The position numbers and the translations under genes were made by a program. This document shows, one piece after another, positions 8,884-16,781 of a stretch of 46,280 bases of DNA. The first letter of the stretch is position 1. Each line of letters begins with the position of its first letter. Below the pieces are notes generated by a model. That model did not search any database. It saw nothing but the letters and a program-made list of their open reading frames with translations, and was not told the DNA's origin. Origin of the DNA: Rickettsiales bacterium (GTDB lineage Bacteria > Pseudomonadota > Alphaproteobacteria > Rs-D84); NCBI GenBank assembly GCA_031279085.1, contig JAITJD010000025.1:1-46280 (forward strand), in the 5' to 3' direction.

Positions 8884-8911
8884 TTGACAAATAACATTAA
8901 CAGTCTAGAAT
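8884..8911 (+). promoter_or_regulatory. Promoter of the Fic-like gene
   Basis: A consensus -35 TTGACA (8884-8889), 16-bp spacer and -10 TAGAAT (8906-8911) lie 10 nt before the ATG at 8922. The transcript should carry only about 3-4 bases before the start codon, and no Shine-Dalgarno sequence is present. Confidence 0.75.
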
Positions 8912-8921
8912 CTAAATTATA

Positions 8922-9647
8922 ATGAAGAAAAGCGACATAAAATCTTATATCGAATCCAACAAAGACGACATCAACAATATTATCGCCAAAAATCTTTTGT
9001 CGAAAAATATGTACGCCGGATTTGCCAAGGCGCGGATAATGATAGAAAACCAAGTGCTGATGCCGTCAAAAAGCGGAACGCCGAACAATGTCATTCCGCT
9101 TTTGCTGAATTACACATATATTCAGAACCAGCAAAGCACTTTTGACTATATAATAAAATCACCATTCGCCGTAATAGACGGATGCGCTATCCGCGAAGTT
9201 CACTCATGTTTGTGCAAAAATACGAACATCAGGGGCGGCGCGCCGCGTTTGTTTGAATGCCAATTGGCAAAATTGAACATATATCCGCCTGATTACAATA
9301 TTGCAATTCAGAAAATGAACGATGTCTATTATTATATGTCCGACGCCAATCTTGAACCTGTCGCAAAAGCCATGCGCGTTCATTTTGACATGATAGCGAT
9401 CCAGCCTTTCACAGATTATAACAAACGCACGACAAGAATGATTATGAATTGGGTTCTGATGAAAAACCATTATTCTCCGATAATTTTCCACCACGTCAAG
9501 GATCGGGACAAATATTTGAAAGCAATCGCTGAAAAAGCCAAAAGCAATAACGGTGAATACGAATTATTTATGCTGAATACCATGTTGCGCACACAGAACG
9601 AATTTATAAAAGTCTTGAAAAACTCTCAGGCATTCAAGGCTCCTTAA
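8922..9647 (+). CDS. Fic-fold protein with degenerate active-site motif
   Basis: This 241-residue protein has the Fic layout: an N-terminal helical part with AIREVHSCLC (about 88-97), then HFDMIAIQPFTDYNKRTTR at about 154-172. In active Fic enzymes that segment reads HxFxxIHPFxDGNGRTGR, where His is catalytic and GNGR binds the nucleotide phosphates. Here His is Gln, the first Gly is Tyr and the second Gly is Lys; Pro-Phe, Asn, Arg and the flanking helices remain. The fold is therefore recognisable but ordinary AMP transfer is unlikely. No antitoxin-like gene adjoins it. Its last 14 bases overlap the 3' end of the converging EnvC-like gene. Confidence 0.72.
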   Translation: MKKSDIKSYIESNKDDINNIIAKNLLSKNMYAGFAKARIMIENQVLMPSKSGTPNNVIPLLLNYTYIQNQQSTFDYIIKSPFAVIDGCAIREVHSCLCKNTNIRGGAPRLFECQLAKLNIYPPDYNIAIQKMNDVYYYMSDANLEPVAKAMRVHFDMIAIQPFTDYNKRTTRMIMNWVLMKNHYSPIIFHHVKDRDKYLKAIAEKAKSNNGEYELFMLNTMLRTQNEFIKVLKNSQAFKAP

Positions 9648-10716
9648 ACAGCCTGGCGGGGTCGACGGCGCGGTTTCCGCGGCGCACTTCCAGATACATT
9701 TCCGGCTTGTCCGGGTTCATGCGCCCTATGGGCTCGCCGGACAATACTTCCTGTCCGACCAGAACGTCCAATGTCCCCAGATTCGTCATGACCGTATTGT
9801 ATCCGTTTTTATGAGAAATTATAACAACTTTGCCAAACCCTTTGAAGCTGTCCGCAAATTTCACAGTCCCGTCGGCGGGCGCGACCACCAGCGCGTCGCC
9901 GCGCGCGCGGATGCGCCATCCGTCCGATTCCAGCCCCAGCGCCGTTTTTTCGCCATAAGGAACAACCAGCCTGCCCCTGACCGGCGCATTCAGCTTTCTG
10001 GTGGAAAATTTTGAATCCGCCGACATTTCAGAGCTTCCGACGCCCGCAGACAATTCCGATATGCTTTTGGCGCGCGCGGACAGCTCGCGTAATTTTTTCT
10101 GCACGGAGGATTGCTGGCTTTTCAATTTTTCATTTTGCGATTCTCGCGTGCGCAGCAATTTATCCAAATCTTTTTTTTCCGCCGCATAAACCAAGGCGGT
10201 TCTGTCCAGTTTCTCTTTTTCTGTCGAGCGGGCTTTAAGCACTTCCTCCAATTCTTTGATTTGCTTTTCCGCCGCCCGCATTTCTGCGTCGAACATCTGA
10301 GAGGCGCCGGACAGCACCGCCGATGTCAGAACATATTCGCGCATATTTTCAGAATTGAAATCCGGATGCGAAGACACAAAGAGAATCGTAGCCGCCGCAT
10401 CCGCAATACGGCTGCGGTTTTCTGCCAGCGATGCCGCTAATTTATCGCGCCGGCTGTCCAAATCGGATATTTTTCGCGCGACTGCGGCGCGTTCCGCCTC
10501 TAAGGAGCTGACTTTGTCGGCGGCTTTTACCAATTTTTTCTTGGTCTGCTCCACATCGCGGTCGGATGTGTTCAGCTTTTGCTCTATCAGCTTGTTTTGC
10601 TGCTCAGCCTGTTTTATCTGGGACTGTATTCGCACCAGTTCGGACGGCGCGGCAACAGCCGCGCCCGCAAGGAGCAATAAACAAGGAATAAAAAATAAGA
10701 GTTTTTTAATTTTCAC
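9634..10716 (-). CDS. EnvC-like murein hydrolase activator (degenerate LytM domain)
   Basis: From the GTG at 10716 the protein has 360 residues: signal peptide (KIKKLLFFIPCLLLLAGAAVAA), a long coiled coil (about 25-215) and a C-terminal LytM/M23-like domain (about 245-360). Zinc ligands of active M23 peptidases are absent: the HLH site reads MYL within KPEMYLEVRRG, and the first His position lies in SDGWRIRA. This matches EnvC/NlpD-type factors that do not cut peptidoglycan but activate cell-division amidases. TATAAT sits 6 nt before this GTG, so a leaderless mRNA starting at it fits better than the ATG at 10743, which lies upstream of the -10 box. Confidence 0.85.
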   Translation of the reverse strand: MKIKKLLFFIPCLLLLAGAAVAAPSELVRIQSQIKQAEQQNKLIEQKLNTSDRDVEQTKKKLVKAADKVSSLEAERAAVARKISDLDSRRDKLAASLAENRSRIADAAATILFVSSHPDFNSENMREYVLTSAVLSGASQMFDAEMRAAEKQIKELEEVLKARSTEKEKLDRTALVYAAEKKDLDKLLRTRESQNEKLKSQQSSVQKKLRELSARAKSISELSAGVGSSEMSADSKFSTRKLNAPVRGRLVVPYGEKTALGLESDGWRIRARGDALVVAPADGTVKFADSFKGFGKVVIISHKNGYNTVMTNLGTLDVLVGQEVLSGEPIGRMNPDKPEMYLEVRRGNRAVDPARLFKEP

Positions 10717-10722
10717 GCGCAC

Positions 10723-10728
10723 ATTATA
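10723..10728 (-). promoter_or_regulatory. -10 box fixing the EnvC-like GTG start
   Basis: TATAAT on the minus strand, followed by GTGCGC and then GTGAAA. The distance makes the second GTG (10716) the predicted +1 and start codon. The same TATAAT-N6-start layout is seen for the genes starting at 1022 and 19235. Confidence 0.65.
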
Positions 10729-10773
10729 ACACAAAAATTCCATAATGTGATAATAACGATTAAGAGCATACCG

Positions 10774-11574
10774 CTACGGCGCGGAAAACAGCGCATCGCG
10801 CGTGCACGATACATTCGTGCCATAACGTATGCAATATGAACAGTTAAACGAGCAATAGGCCAGGCATTCCGCATGCGTGTCATACGGGAAGCTGAACACC
10901 CACGCGCCCAGCACATAAATATTATCGACGCTATCGACGCGGCACCAGCAATTCAAACCGTATGTTGATTCAGATGGAACAGAACCGTTTTTTGTAGTAG
11001 TTGTAAGACACGCGGCTACACCGTTCACCTTATGACTCCCATTGTACACAGACCACGCGGTGCCCCAGTGCGGAACCTCCCAGTTTTGAGATTTTAAAGT
11101 GCTCCACGAAGGCGCGCCGCCAGCGCCTGGCGTGGACATTATCGCATTATCTACATATTCTTTTGTGGCCGCGTCCGTCGTGTCTGTCGGGGCGCCCAGG
11201 CTTGTGATTTTCGCACTGCCCATAGCTATCGCGCCCGTCATAGTCCCGCCGGCAACAGGCAGATAATCAGACCCGTTCGGTATGGTCGGCAGCTGTTCGG
11301 CGGGAACCTTGCCGTCAGCCCCTAAGGAAGCTACTCCGTCTGCAACGCCTTTCTGAGATATGGGAACCAACGCGTTTACTGCTGTTGCTATATCCGAATG
11401 ACTGGCCTTGGTAGCCAGACCGCCACGAACAAAGCCTTCGGTAGCCAGAACTTTCAGCTTGGGCTCTGAGTCGCTTGATTCTTCCGCATGAACAGAGCTT
11501 ATTGTTGCAATCCCCGCCACAGATACTATCGACATCATATTAGCTATAAACCGAGGATTTATTCTGGATATCAT
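10774..11574 (-). CDS. Secreted chimera: phage-tail-fibre-like module plus Cys-rich CWC/ALFS domain
   Basis: This 266-residue protein has a long signal peptide (cleavage probably after SSVHA, residue 30). Residues about 80-150 read like repeats of phage tail-fibre proteins: SLGADGKVPAEQLP, then YLPVAGGTMTGAIAMG and DTTDAATKEYVDN. From about 170 a Cys-rich domain begins with WSVYNG, continues with NCWCRV, GAWVFSFPYDTHAEC, CLAYCSFNCSYC, and ends RDALFSAP. The same C-terminal pattern occurs in the secreted protein at 23536-24006. The function is unknown; a surface fibre or adhesin is a guess. A good ribosome binding site (AGGGAG) and promoter precede the start. It lies between the EnvC-like gene and tyrS, all on the minus strand, but appears independently transcribed. 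Confidence 0.8.
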   Translation of the reverse strand: MISRINPRFIANMMSIVSVAGIATISSVHAEESSDSEPKLKVLATEGFVRGGLATKASHSDIATAVNALVPISQKGVADGVASLGADGKVPAEQLPTIPNGSDYLPVAGGTMTGAIAMGSAKITSLGAPTDTTDAATKEYVDNAIMSTPGAGGAPSWSTLKSQNWEVPHWGTAWSVYNGSHKVNGVAACLTTTTKNGSVPSESTYGLNCWCRVDSVDNIYVLGAWVFSFPYDTHAECLAYCSFNCSYCIRYGTNVSCTRDALFSAP

Positions 11575-11607
11575 TCAAGCTCTCCCTTGCTCAACATTTC
11601 AGAGTAT

Positions 11608-11636
11608 ATGATAGAATAAAAAGGATATTTTGTTAA
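11608..11636 (-). promoter_or_regulatory. Promoter of the 10774-11574 gene
   Basis: On the minus strand: -35 TTAACA (11636-11631), 17-bp spacer, -10 TATCAT (11613-11608). A short leader with AGGGAG then precedes the ATG at 11574. Confidence 0.6.
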
Positions 11637-11882
11637 GAGGCGACCCGCAAGAATATACAGTTATAAACCAGAATCAGTTTTGTCAAAATATAACACATCC
11701 CGTGGAAAGGGGGCTAATATGTAAACATACTAAGATTTGGAATTATCATGAATTAGTATTTTCTAATCACATTGCGGCTAACTTTGCCCGCGCTTTTTTT
11801 AACCCGAATCCCGTGGTCAAGCCGCAGGATCCGGGTTGATAAAATTCGAACAAAACGAATTCTTTTTTACTCAATAATCTTT
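11637..11882. other. Gene-free stretch with two hairpins
   Basis: No supported gene. Near 11802-11838 AACCCGAATCC and GGATCCGGGTT form an 11-bp stem with one mismatch. At 11842-11868 AATTCG and CGAATT pair around AACAAAA and are followed by CTTTTTT on the plus strand; on the minus strand this lies just beyond tyrS and may help end its transcript. The rest is AT-rich and shows nothing else. Confidence 0.4.
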
Positions 11883-13103
11883 CTACTTGATAACCACTTT
11901 CAAGAAAGTTTTTTTGCCTTTTTGCAGCAGAATCGATTCGCCGGTCGCCGGCGACATGGTTGCCCGCGGGTCGGTGATTTTCTCGCCGGCCACAATCAGC
12001 CCGCCCTGCTCTATGGCGCGGCGCGCTTCGGATTTTGACGGCACCAGCCCCGCCGCGACGATAAGGTCGACAACGTTCATATTCCCCGCCATTTTTAATT
12101 CCGTGCTTGGGATAGCTGCGGCATTTGCGCCGCCGCCGAACAATGCCATTGCCGCCGCGACAGCTTCAACCGCCAGCTCTTCGCCATGAATCAATTTTGT
12201 GGTTTCATAAGCCATGCGTTTTTTCGCGGCAACTATGTCTGACGTGCACATCGCCACGATTTCCGGAATTGGAATATCCGTGAACAGCGACAGCAGCAGG
12301 CCAGTATTTTCATCCGGCATATTGTAGAAGTATTGATAGAAATCAAACGGCGTGGTTTTGTCGCGCGCGACCCATAATGTCCCCTTTTCGGTCTTGCCCA
12401 TTTTTTTGCCGTCCACCGTCATCAGCAAAGGCGCGGTTAAGCCATAGATTTCAGATTTCCCGCCGCTTTGCCCGATGTTCATTTTTCTGAACAATTCCGT
12501 GCCGGCGACGATGTTGCCCCATTGGTCGCTGCCGCCGATTTGGAACGTGCAGCCGCGCGATTCGTTCAAGTGAATAAAATCATAAGCCTGCATGGGCATA
12601 TATCCCATCTCTAAGAAAGTCAGCCCGCCGTTTTCGCGCCGACGAGAATAAGCCTCGGATGCCAGCATGGTGTTGACATTAAAATGAACGCAAACCAAGC
12701 GCATAAAATCCACATAAGTGAATTTATTAATCCATTCCGCATTATCTACGATTTCCGTATTCGGCAAGACGAACCGGCGCGCCAGAGTCTTCACTTCCTC
12801 TATATTATGCGCGACTTCTTCCTTGGTCAGCATTTTGCGCATATCGGACTTGCCGGTCGGATCGCCGACCAGCGCGGTCGCGCCGCCGATGACCAAAATG
12901 CCATTGTGGCCGGCATTTTGCAAATGCCGGAACATGCGCAGCGCGAAAAAATGCCCGATATGCAGCGAATCCGCCGTTGGATCAATTCCAAGATAAAAAG
13001 TGATTTTCCGGCTGCCGTTCAATGCGTTTTTTATCTGCTCCGGATGCGTCATGTCTTTGACGAATCCGCGCTCTTGCAGCATATCGAAAAGTTTCTGTGT
13101 CAT
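11883..13103 (-). CDS. tyrS: Tyrosyl-tRNA synthetase
   Basis: A 406-residue class I aminoacyl-tRNA synthetase charging tRNA-Tyr. The HIGH motif is in SLHIGHFFALRM (about 45-56), the tyrosine-site segment GGSDQWGNIVAGTEL is near 190, and the KMSKS-type loop reads KKMGKTEKGTLW (about 230). A C-terminal S4-like RNA-binding domain follows (SEARRAIEQGGLIVAGEKI, about 355). Length and order fit the bacterial TyrS form with KMGKT. The ribosome binding site is GGAG, 8 nt before the ATG. Confidence 0.96.
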   Translation of the reverse strand: MTQKLFDMLQERGFVKDMTHPEQIKNALNGSRKITFYLGIDPTADSLHIGHFFALRMFRHLQNAGHNGILVIGGATALVGDPTGKSDMRKMLTKEEVAHNIEEVKTLARRFVLPNTEIVDNAEWINKFTYVDFMRLVCVHFNVNTMLASEAYSRRRENGGLTFLEMGYMPMQAYDFIHLNESRGCTFQIGGSDQWGNIVAGTELFRKMNIGQSGGKSEIYGLTAPLLMTVDGKKMGKTEKGTLWVARDKTTPFDFYQYFYNMPDENTGLLLSLFTDIPIPEIVAMCTSDIVAAKKRMAYETTKLIHGEELAVEAVAAAMALFGGGANAAAIPSTELKMAGNMNVVDLIVAAGLVPSKSEARRAIEQGGLIVAGEKITDPRATMSPATGESILLQKGKKTFLKVVIK

Positions 13104-13204
13104 ATTTTATTCTCCAAATTATTAACGCCGCAGCTTAAAAGCTTTGCTTTTTCCTTTGTGCAAATTATCTCACAAATGCGATGATTTTGCAATTTGCAAA
13201 CCAT

Positions 13205-13234
13205 AAAAAAATCGCGCTGTCGCGCGATTTTTTA
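13205..13234 (-). terminator. Rho-independent terminator after tsf
   Basis: AAAAAATCGCGC, loop TGTC, GCGCGATTTTTT: a 12-bp stem that ends in a T-run in either direction. On the minus strand it overlaps the tsf stop codon and ends the rpsB-tsf operon. Confidence 0.9.
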
Positions 13235-14101
13235 TTTCAGCATCTTCGCCACTTCGTCGGCCAGATTGTCATCGCGCTTTTCTATTCCTTCGCCCAATAC
13301 GTAATATGCGAAGCCCGCCAGGGTTCCGCCAGCCTCGGATACGATTTGCCTGACCGTCTTGGACGGGTCCATGACAAAAGGCTGCTCTTCCAAAACGGAT
13401 TCCGCGTAGTACTTTTTTATGCGGCCTTCGACCATTTTTTCAACGACCTGCTCCGGTTTGCCGGCCGTTGCGCCGGATTCGATGAAAATTTTCTTTTCGC
13501 GTTCCGCCGCCGCCGGATTCACATCCGCAACCGTCATGAATTCGGGCTTGTTCGCAGCGATATGCATTGCGATTTTCGGACCGATTTCCGTAATTCTCGG
13601 GTCGTTTCCGTTGATGGCGACCGCAACGCCAATCTGTCCCATTCCAGGCACCAAAGCATTGTGAACATAAGTAAAGATATGATCGCCTTGAACTTTGGAA
13701 ATGCGCCGCAGGTTCATATTTTCGCCGATGGTCGCGATGGTCGCGGCGACATCGTCTTTGACTGCGGTCAAAGTAGCGTCAAAATCGCCGGACAAATCCA
13801 AGGCCTTAGCGGCGACATCGGACACCAGCTTTTGAAATTTCTCATTTTTCGCGACGAAATCAGTTTCGGCATTGACTTCGACCACGCAGCCCATTCCGTC
13901 GCACTTGACGACGGTCACCAAGCCGGATGCCGCGACGCGGCCGGCCTTGCTGGCTGCTTTGACGATGCCCTTTTGACGCAGCCAGTCGGCCGCCGCCTGA
14001 ACATCGCAGTCATTTTCAACCAAAGCCTTTTTGCAATCCATCATGCCCGCGCTGGTCATCTCGCGCAGGGTTTGAATAAGTTTTGTTGTAATTTCCGCCA
14101 T
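13232..14101 (-). CDS. tsf: Translation elongation factor Ts
   Basis: A 289-residue EF-Ts, the nucleotide exchange factor for EF-Tu. The N-terminal UBA-like domain contains LREMTSAGMMDCKKALVEND (about 11-30), and the core motif is VVEVNAETDFVAKNEKFQ (about 75-92). The start MAEITTKLIQ with AAGGAGA upstream is preferred over the earlier in-frame ATG. It follows rpsB as in most bacteria, but a 71-codon ORF is inserted between them. Confidence 0.96.
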   Translation of the reverse strand: MAEITTKLIQTLREMTSAGMMDCKKALVENDCDVQAAADWLRQKGIVKAASKAGRVAASGLVTVVKCDGMGCVVEVNAETDFVAKNEKFQKLVSDVAAKALDLSGDFDATLTAVKDDVAATIATIGENMNLRRISKVQGDHIFTYVHNALVPGMGQIGVAVAINGNDPRITEIGPKIAMHIAANKPEFMTVADVNPAAAEREKKIFIESGATAGKPEQVVEKMVEGRIKKYYAESVLEEQPFVMDPSKTVRQIVSEAGGTLAGFAYYVLGEGIEKRDDNLADEVAKMLK

Positions 14102-14140
14102 TATCTTCTCCTTGTTTATAATCAAACATTTTATTTAACG

Positions 14141-14356
14141 TTAATATTCTTTCTGCCTATTAAAATAAATCGCCTTTGCGCGCACTTGCGCATCTATCGG
14201 ATTTGCGCAGAACGGCCCCTGCTCGCCGCAAAAGTTTGCCGAGTATGATTTTCTGCCATCTATAAAAGCTTCATAAACGATAAAGCCGCTTTTTCTGCCG
14301 AAAATTTCGACTTTAACTTCCTCGCCGTTTTTTCTCATTATTGTTGTTTTATGCAT
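14141..14356 (-). CDS. Small conserved-position ORF between rpsB and tsf, unknown function
   Basis: 71 residues: MHKTTIMRKNGEEVKVEIFG, then a hydrophobic-aromatic middle with SGFIVYEAFIDG and a basic end (QVRAKAIYFNRQKEY). The start codon overlaps the last codons of rpsB by 8 nt, which suggests translational coupling. The stop is 39 bp before tsf. It looks like a small soluble cytoplasmic protein with two cysteines and matches no family I know. Codon use is like its neighbours, so it is probably real. Confidence 0.6.
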   Translation of the reverse strand: MHKTTIMRKNGEEVKVEIFGRKSGFIVYEAFIDGRKSYSANFCGEQGPFCANPIDAQVRAKAIYFNRQKEY

Positions 14357-15203
14357 TTTCTGCCTTTTCAGCTAATTTTTCGCGTCGTTCCGCGCGCGCT
14401 TCGGCGGCTTTGGATTTCTGACGCGCTTCTTTTTCTTTGATTTCTGTTTCATATTCTTCCGGAATATTCGGCTGCATATCGGATTCGACTTTCTTGCCCT
14501 CAACCCCGCCCAGTCTTTTTTCAATTCCGGATAAAATCGCATCCACGAACAAATCGCAGTACAGCTGTATCGCGCGCGAAGCATCGTCGTTTCCTGGGAT
14601 CGGATACGAGGTCAGCTCTGGATTTGCGTTTGTATCGCAAATGGCGATTGTCGGGATATCAAGATTATTCGCCTCTCGCACGGCGTTGATTTCACGCGGC
14701 ACATCGATTATAACCATCGCCTGCGGAGTTCCGTGCAAATCTAAGATTCCGCCGAAAACACTGCGAAGCTTCGACACTTCTTTCGCCATGATTCCGACTT
14801 CTTTTTTGGTCAGGCCCAATTTTTCTGCATTTTCGATATCGGCTTCCATTTTTTTCAAGCGACGTATGCTTTGTGAGACAGTCATCCAATTTGTAATCAT
14901 GCCGCCCAGCCAGCGGTTATTGACATAAAATTGCCCGCAACGTTCCGCCGCATCTTTGACAATATCTTTCGCTTGATGCTTGGTAGCCACGAACAAGACT
15001 TTGCCGCCGGCGGCTGCGATTGCTTCCAACGCGACCAGCGCGCGATGCAGCAAAGGCGCGGTTTTATTCAAATTTATTATGTGTATCTTGTCTTTGACCC
15101 CGTAAACATAGGACGTCATCAGCGGATTCCAGCGGCGAGTATGATGCCCGAAGTGCACGCCGGCCTCCATTAGCTGCTTCATTGTAAATTTAGGCAATGC
15201 CAT
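14349..15203 (-). CDS. rpsB: Ribosomal protein S2
   Basis: 284 residues from the start MALPKFTMKQLMEAGVHFGH, which has AAGGAG upstream; an in-frame ATG 24 bases earlier is not supported. Family marks are GHHTRRWNPLM, KVLFVATKHQAKDIV, RWLGGMITNW and IDVPREINAVREANNLDIP. S2 binds the platform of the 30S subunit. The C-terminal extension after about 235 is Lys/Glu-rich and longer than in E. coli, as is common in alphaproteobacteria. First gene of the rpsB-orf71-tsf operon. Confidence 0.96.
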   Translation of the reverse strand: MALPKFTMKQLMEAGVHFGHHTRRWNPLMTSYVYGVKDKIHIINLNKTAPLLHRALVALEAIAAAGGKVLFVATKHQAKDIVKDAAERCGQFYVNNRWLGGMITNWMTVSQSIRRLKKMEADIENAEKLGLTKKEVGIMAKEVSKLRSVFGGILDLHGTPQAMVIIDVPREINAVREANNLDIPTIAICDTNANPELTSYPIPGNDDASRAIQLYCDLFVDAILSGIEKRLGGVEGKKVESDMQPNIPEEYETEIKEKEARQKSKAAEARAERREKLAEKAENA

Positions 15204-15394
15204 TAGTTTGCTCCTTTTCGGCCGCAAAAAACAACCAGCGAATAAGACCGGAATTTCTTTGCGTTTCTGTTATATCCTTGCCAATCGCCGACATACCCCG
15301 AAACGGGGACAGAAACCAAGCGAAAGGCTGCGTTATTCGCAACAGCTGATGCCGCGCGTAGGCTTATCTTAGAATAAGTTTTCTGAAAAATCAA
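15204..15394 (-). promoter_or_regulatory. rpsB promoter and structured leader
   Basis: On the minus strand -35 TTGATT (15394-15389), spacer 17 bp, -10 TAAGAT (15371-15366). This predicts a leader of about 155 nt before rpsB. The leader holds a CCCCG-TTT-CGGGG hairpin near 15295-15307 and other GC-rich segments. S2 operons are often autoregulated through the leader; that this one is so is inference. Confidence 0.55.
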
Positions 15395-15474
15395 GAAAAA
15401 ACAGCGCAAGAAGTAAAAAAGAGGCAAGAGGCGGCGGGCTGTTTTATTTCTCTTCGCATCTTTCACCTCTTATC

Positions 15475-16094
15475 TTAATCTGTTTCCAAATTTGTCTTGA
15501 TTCCCTTATGTTCCATAAATTTGGAAAGTGTATCGCGATGGACGCGCAGCCGTTTTGCTATTTCATACTGGCTGGTTCCACCTGTCAGTTTTGTTTTTAT
15601 ATAATTCTCTCTGCCGGCCAGCTTATAATCATTTTTGCTGCCCGCCGGCCGGCCTACGGATTTTCCCTCGGATTTCAGTCTGGCCAAAGCTTCCTTGGTT
15701 CGCTGCGATATCAGGTTTCTTTCTATTTCCGCAGACAGCCCGAACGCAAAGGCCAGAACTTTGCTGGTTATATCGCTTCCCAGCCTGTAATTATCCTTGA
15801 TAGTCCATATTCTGGCGCCGACATCCATGCAGTGATGCAGTATGCTCATGATTTGCAAAAGATTTCGCCCCAGACGCGAAAGTTCTGAGGCAATTATCAG
15901 ATCATTGGGCTGTATCTGGCGGATCAGCCTGCCCAGTTTTCTTTTTTTAAATCCCTGGTGGACGATATGGTTTCTTCAATCCACTTGTCTATGACAATAC
16001 TTTCCTTTTCGCAGAATTTCTGGATTTCAAATTTCTGATTTTCCGTGTTTTGGTGGTCGGTAGAAACTCTTATGTATCCGTATATCAAAATCAT
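15475..16094 (-). pseudogene. Serine recombinase (resolvase), reading frame split at an A7 run
   Basis: The first frame starts at 16094 (ATG, or TTG at 16088 with AGGAG better spaced) and reads IYGYIRVSTDHQ with the catalytic Ser, then runs to TRDLKK. It stops soon after a run of seven A. The second frame continues with GRLIRQIQPNDLIIASELSR and LGRN, then NYRLGSDITSKVLAFAFGLS, IERNLISQRTKEALARLK, and a C-terminal helix-turn-helix (TSQYEIAKRLRVHRDTLSKF). One added base, or a -1 slip, joins them into about 206 residues, a normal small resolvase length. TTA AAA AAA G is a slippery sequence, so programmed frameshifting, a true mutation and a homopolymer sequencing error are all possible. It sits between rpsB and recO. 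Confidence 0.8.
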
Positions 16095-16111
16095 CTCCTT
16101 TTATTGTGATT

Positions 16112-16765
16112 CTAGGCATCGCGCAGCATTCTGCGCGCCCATGGCAATGTAGCCCCCTGGCTGGCGCAGATATCTTCCAAGAACTTCCGCGTCAATGATA
16201 AAGCAATGGGCAGTCTTAACAGCTTGTCCGCGAACGGACGCGCGCAATCGTCGCAGACAGCGCGGCCGGTTTTTGGGGACAGATAATTCAGGCGGCTTTT
16301 GCAGCCGCAGTTGCAGCACTTGCCGATGTCCAAGGCATACCCTAATTCTTGCAGCAGACTTTTTTCCCAATCCAGATAGTCGCCGCGCGCGATTCGCGAT
16401 TCGCCGCTTAAAAGCAGATTCAATGTCAGGTCATACAAGGAATCGTATTTCTCGCGCTCTGGCAGCAATGCCGCGATCAGCGCAAAAGCCGCGTTCATGA
16501 ATGATAATGATTTCTGATCCGCCATCAGCTTTGCCGCCAGATTTTTCTCTGCTTCGAAATGAAATGTTCCCAGCTGGGAATCCAATCTTGCGTTCCATGC
16601 GACCGCGCCCGCATGACCGACCAGCGGGCGTTTTTTTTTCGCGACCTGCGCGCCTTTCAGCATTCCGCATAAAATCCCGAAGTCGCGCGTAAATACATGC
16701 GCGATGCAATCGCGTTCGCCGAATGGCTTTAATCCGATTAAAATTCCGGTAGATTCCAATTTCAT
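16112..16765 (-). CDS. recO: DNA repair protein RecO
   Basis: 217 residues. The N-terminal OB-fold begins STGILIGLKPFGERDCIAHVF and carries GMLKGAQVAKKKRP. The helical C-terminal part contains CCNCGCKSRLNYLSPKTG with AVCDDC (about 152-180), a four-Cys zinc site. RecO loads RecA on SSB-coated single-stranded DNA with RecR. It starts 16 bp after the stop of the DNA methyltransferase gene and is likely translated from the same mRNA. RecO next to a methyltransferase is probably chance. Confidence 0.85.
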   Translation of the reverse strand: MKLESTGILIGLKPFGERDCIAHVFTRDFGILCGMLKGAQVAKKKRPLVGHAGAVAWNARLDSQLGTFHFEAEKNLAAKLMADQKSLSFMNAAFALIAALLPEREKYDSLYDLTLNLLLSGESRIARGDYLDWEKSLLQELGYALDIGKCCNCGCKSRLNYLSPKTGRAVCDDCARPFADKLLRLPIALSLTRKFLEDICASQGATLPWARRMLRDA

Positions 16766-16781
16766 CAGTAAGCCCGAGCCT

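Noticed and set aside
9634-10716. Active M23 endopeptidase
   Set aside because: The zinc-binding His and Asp positions are replaced, so an amidase activator role is more likely than peptidoglycan cutting.
13181-14248. 355-codon open frame antisense to tsf
   Set aside because: Shadow of tsf with no ribosome binding site and an unnatural composition.
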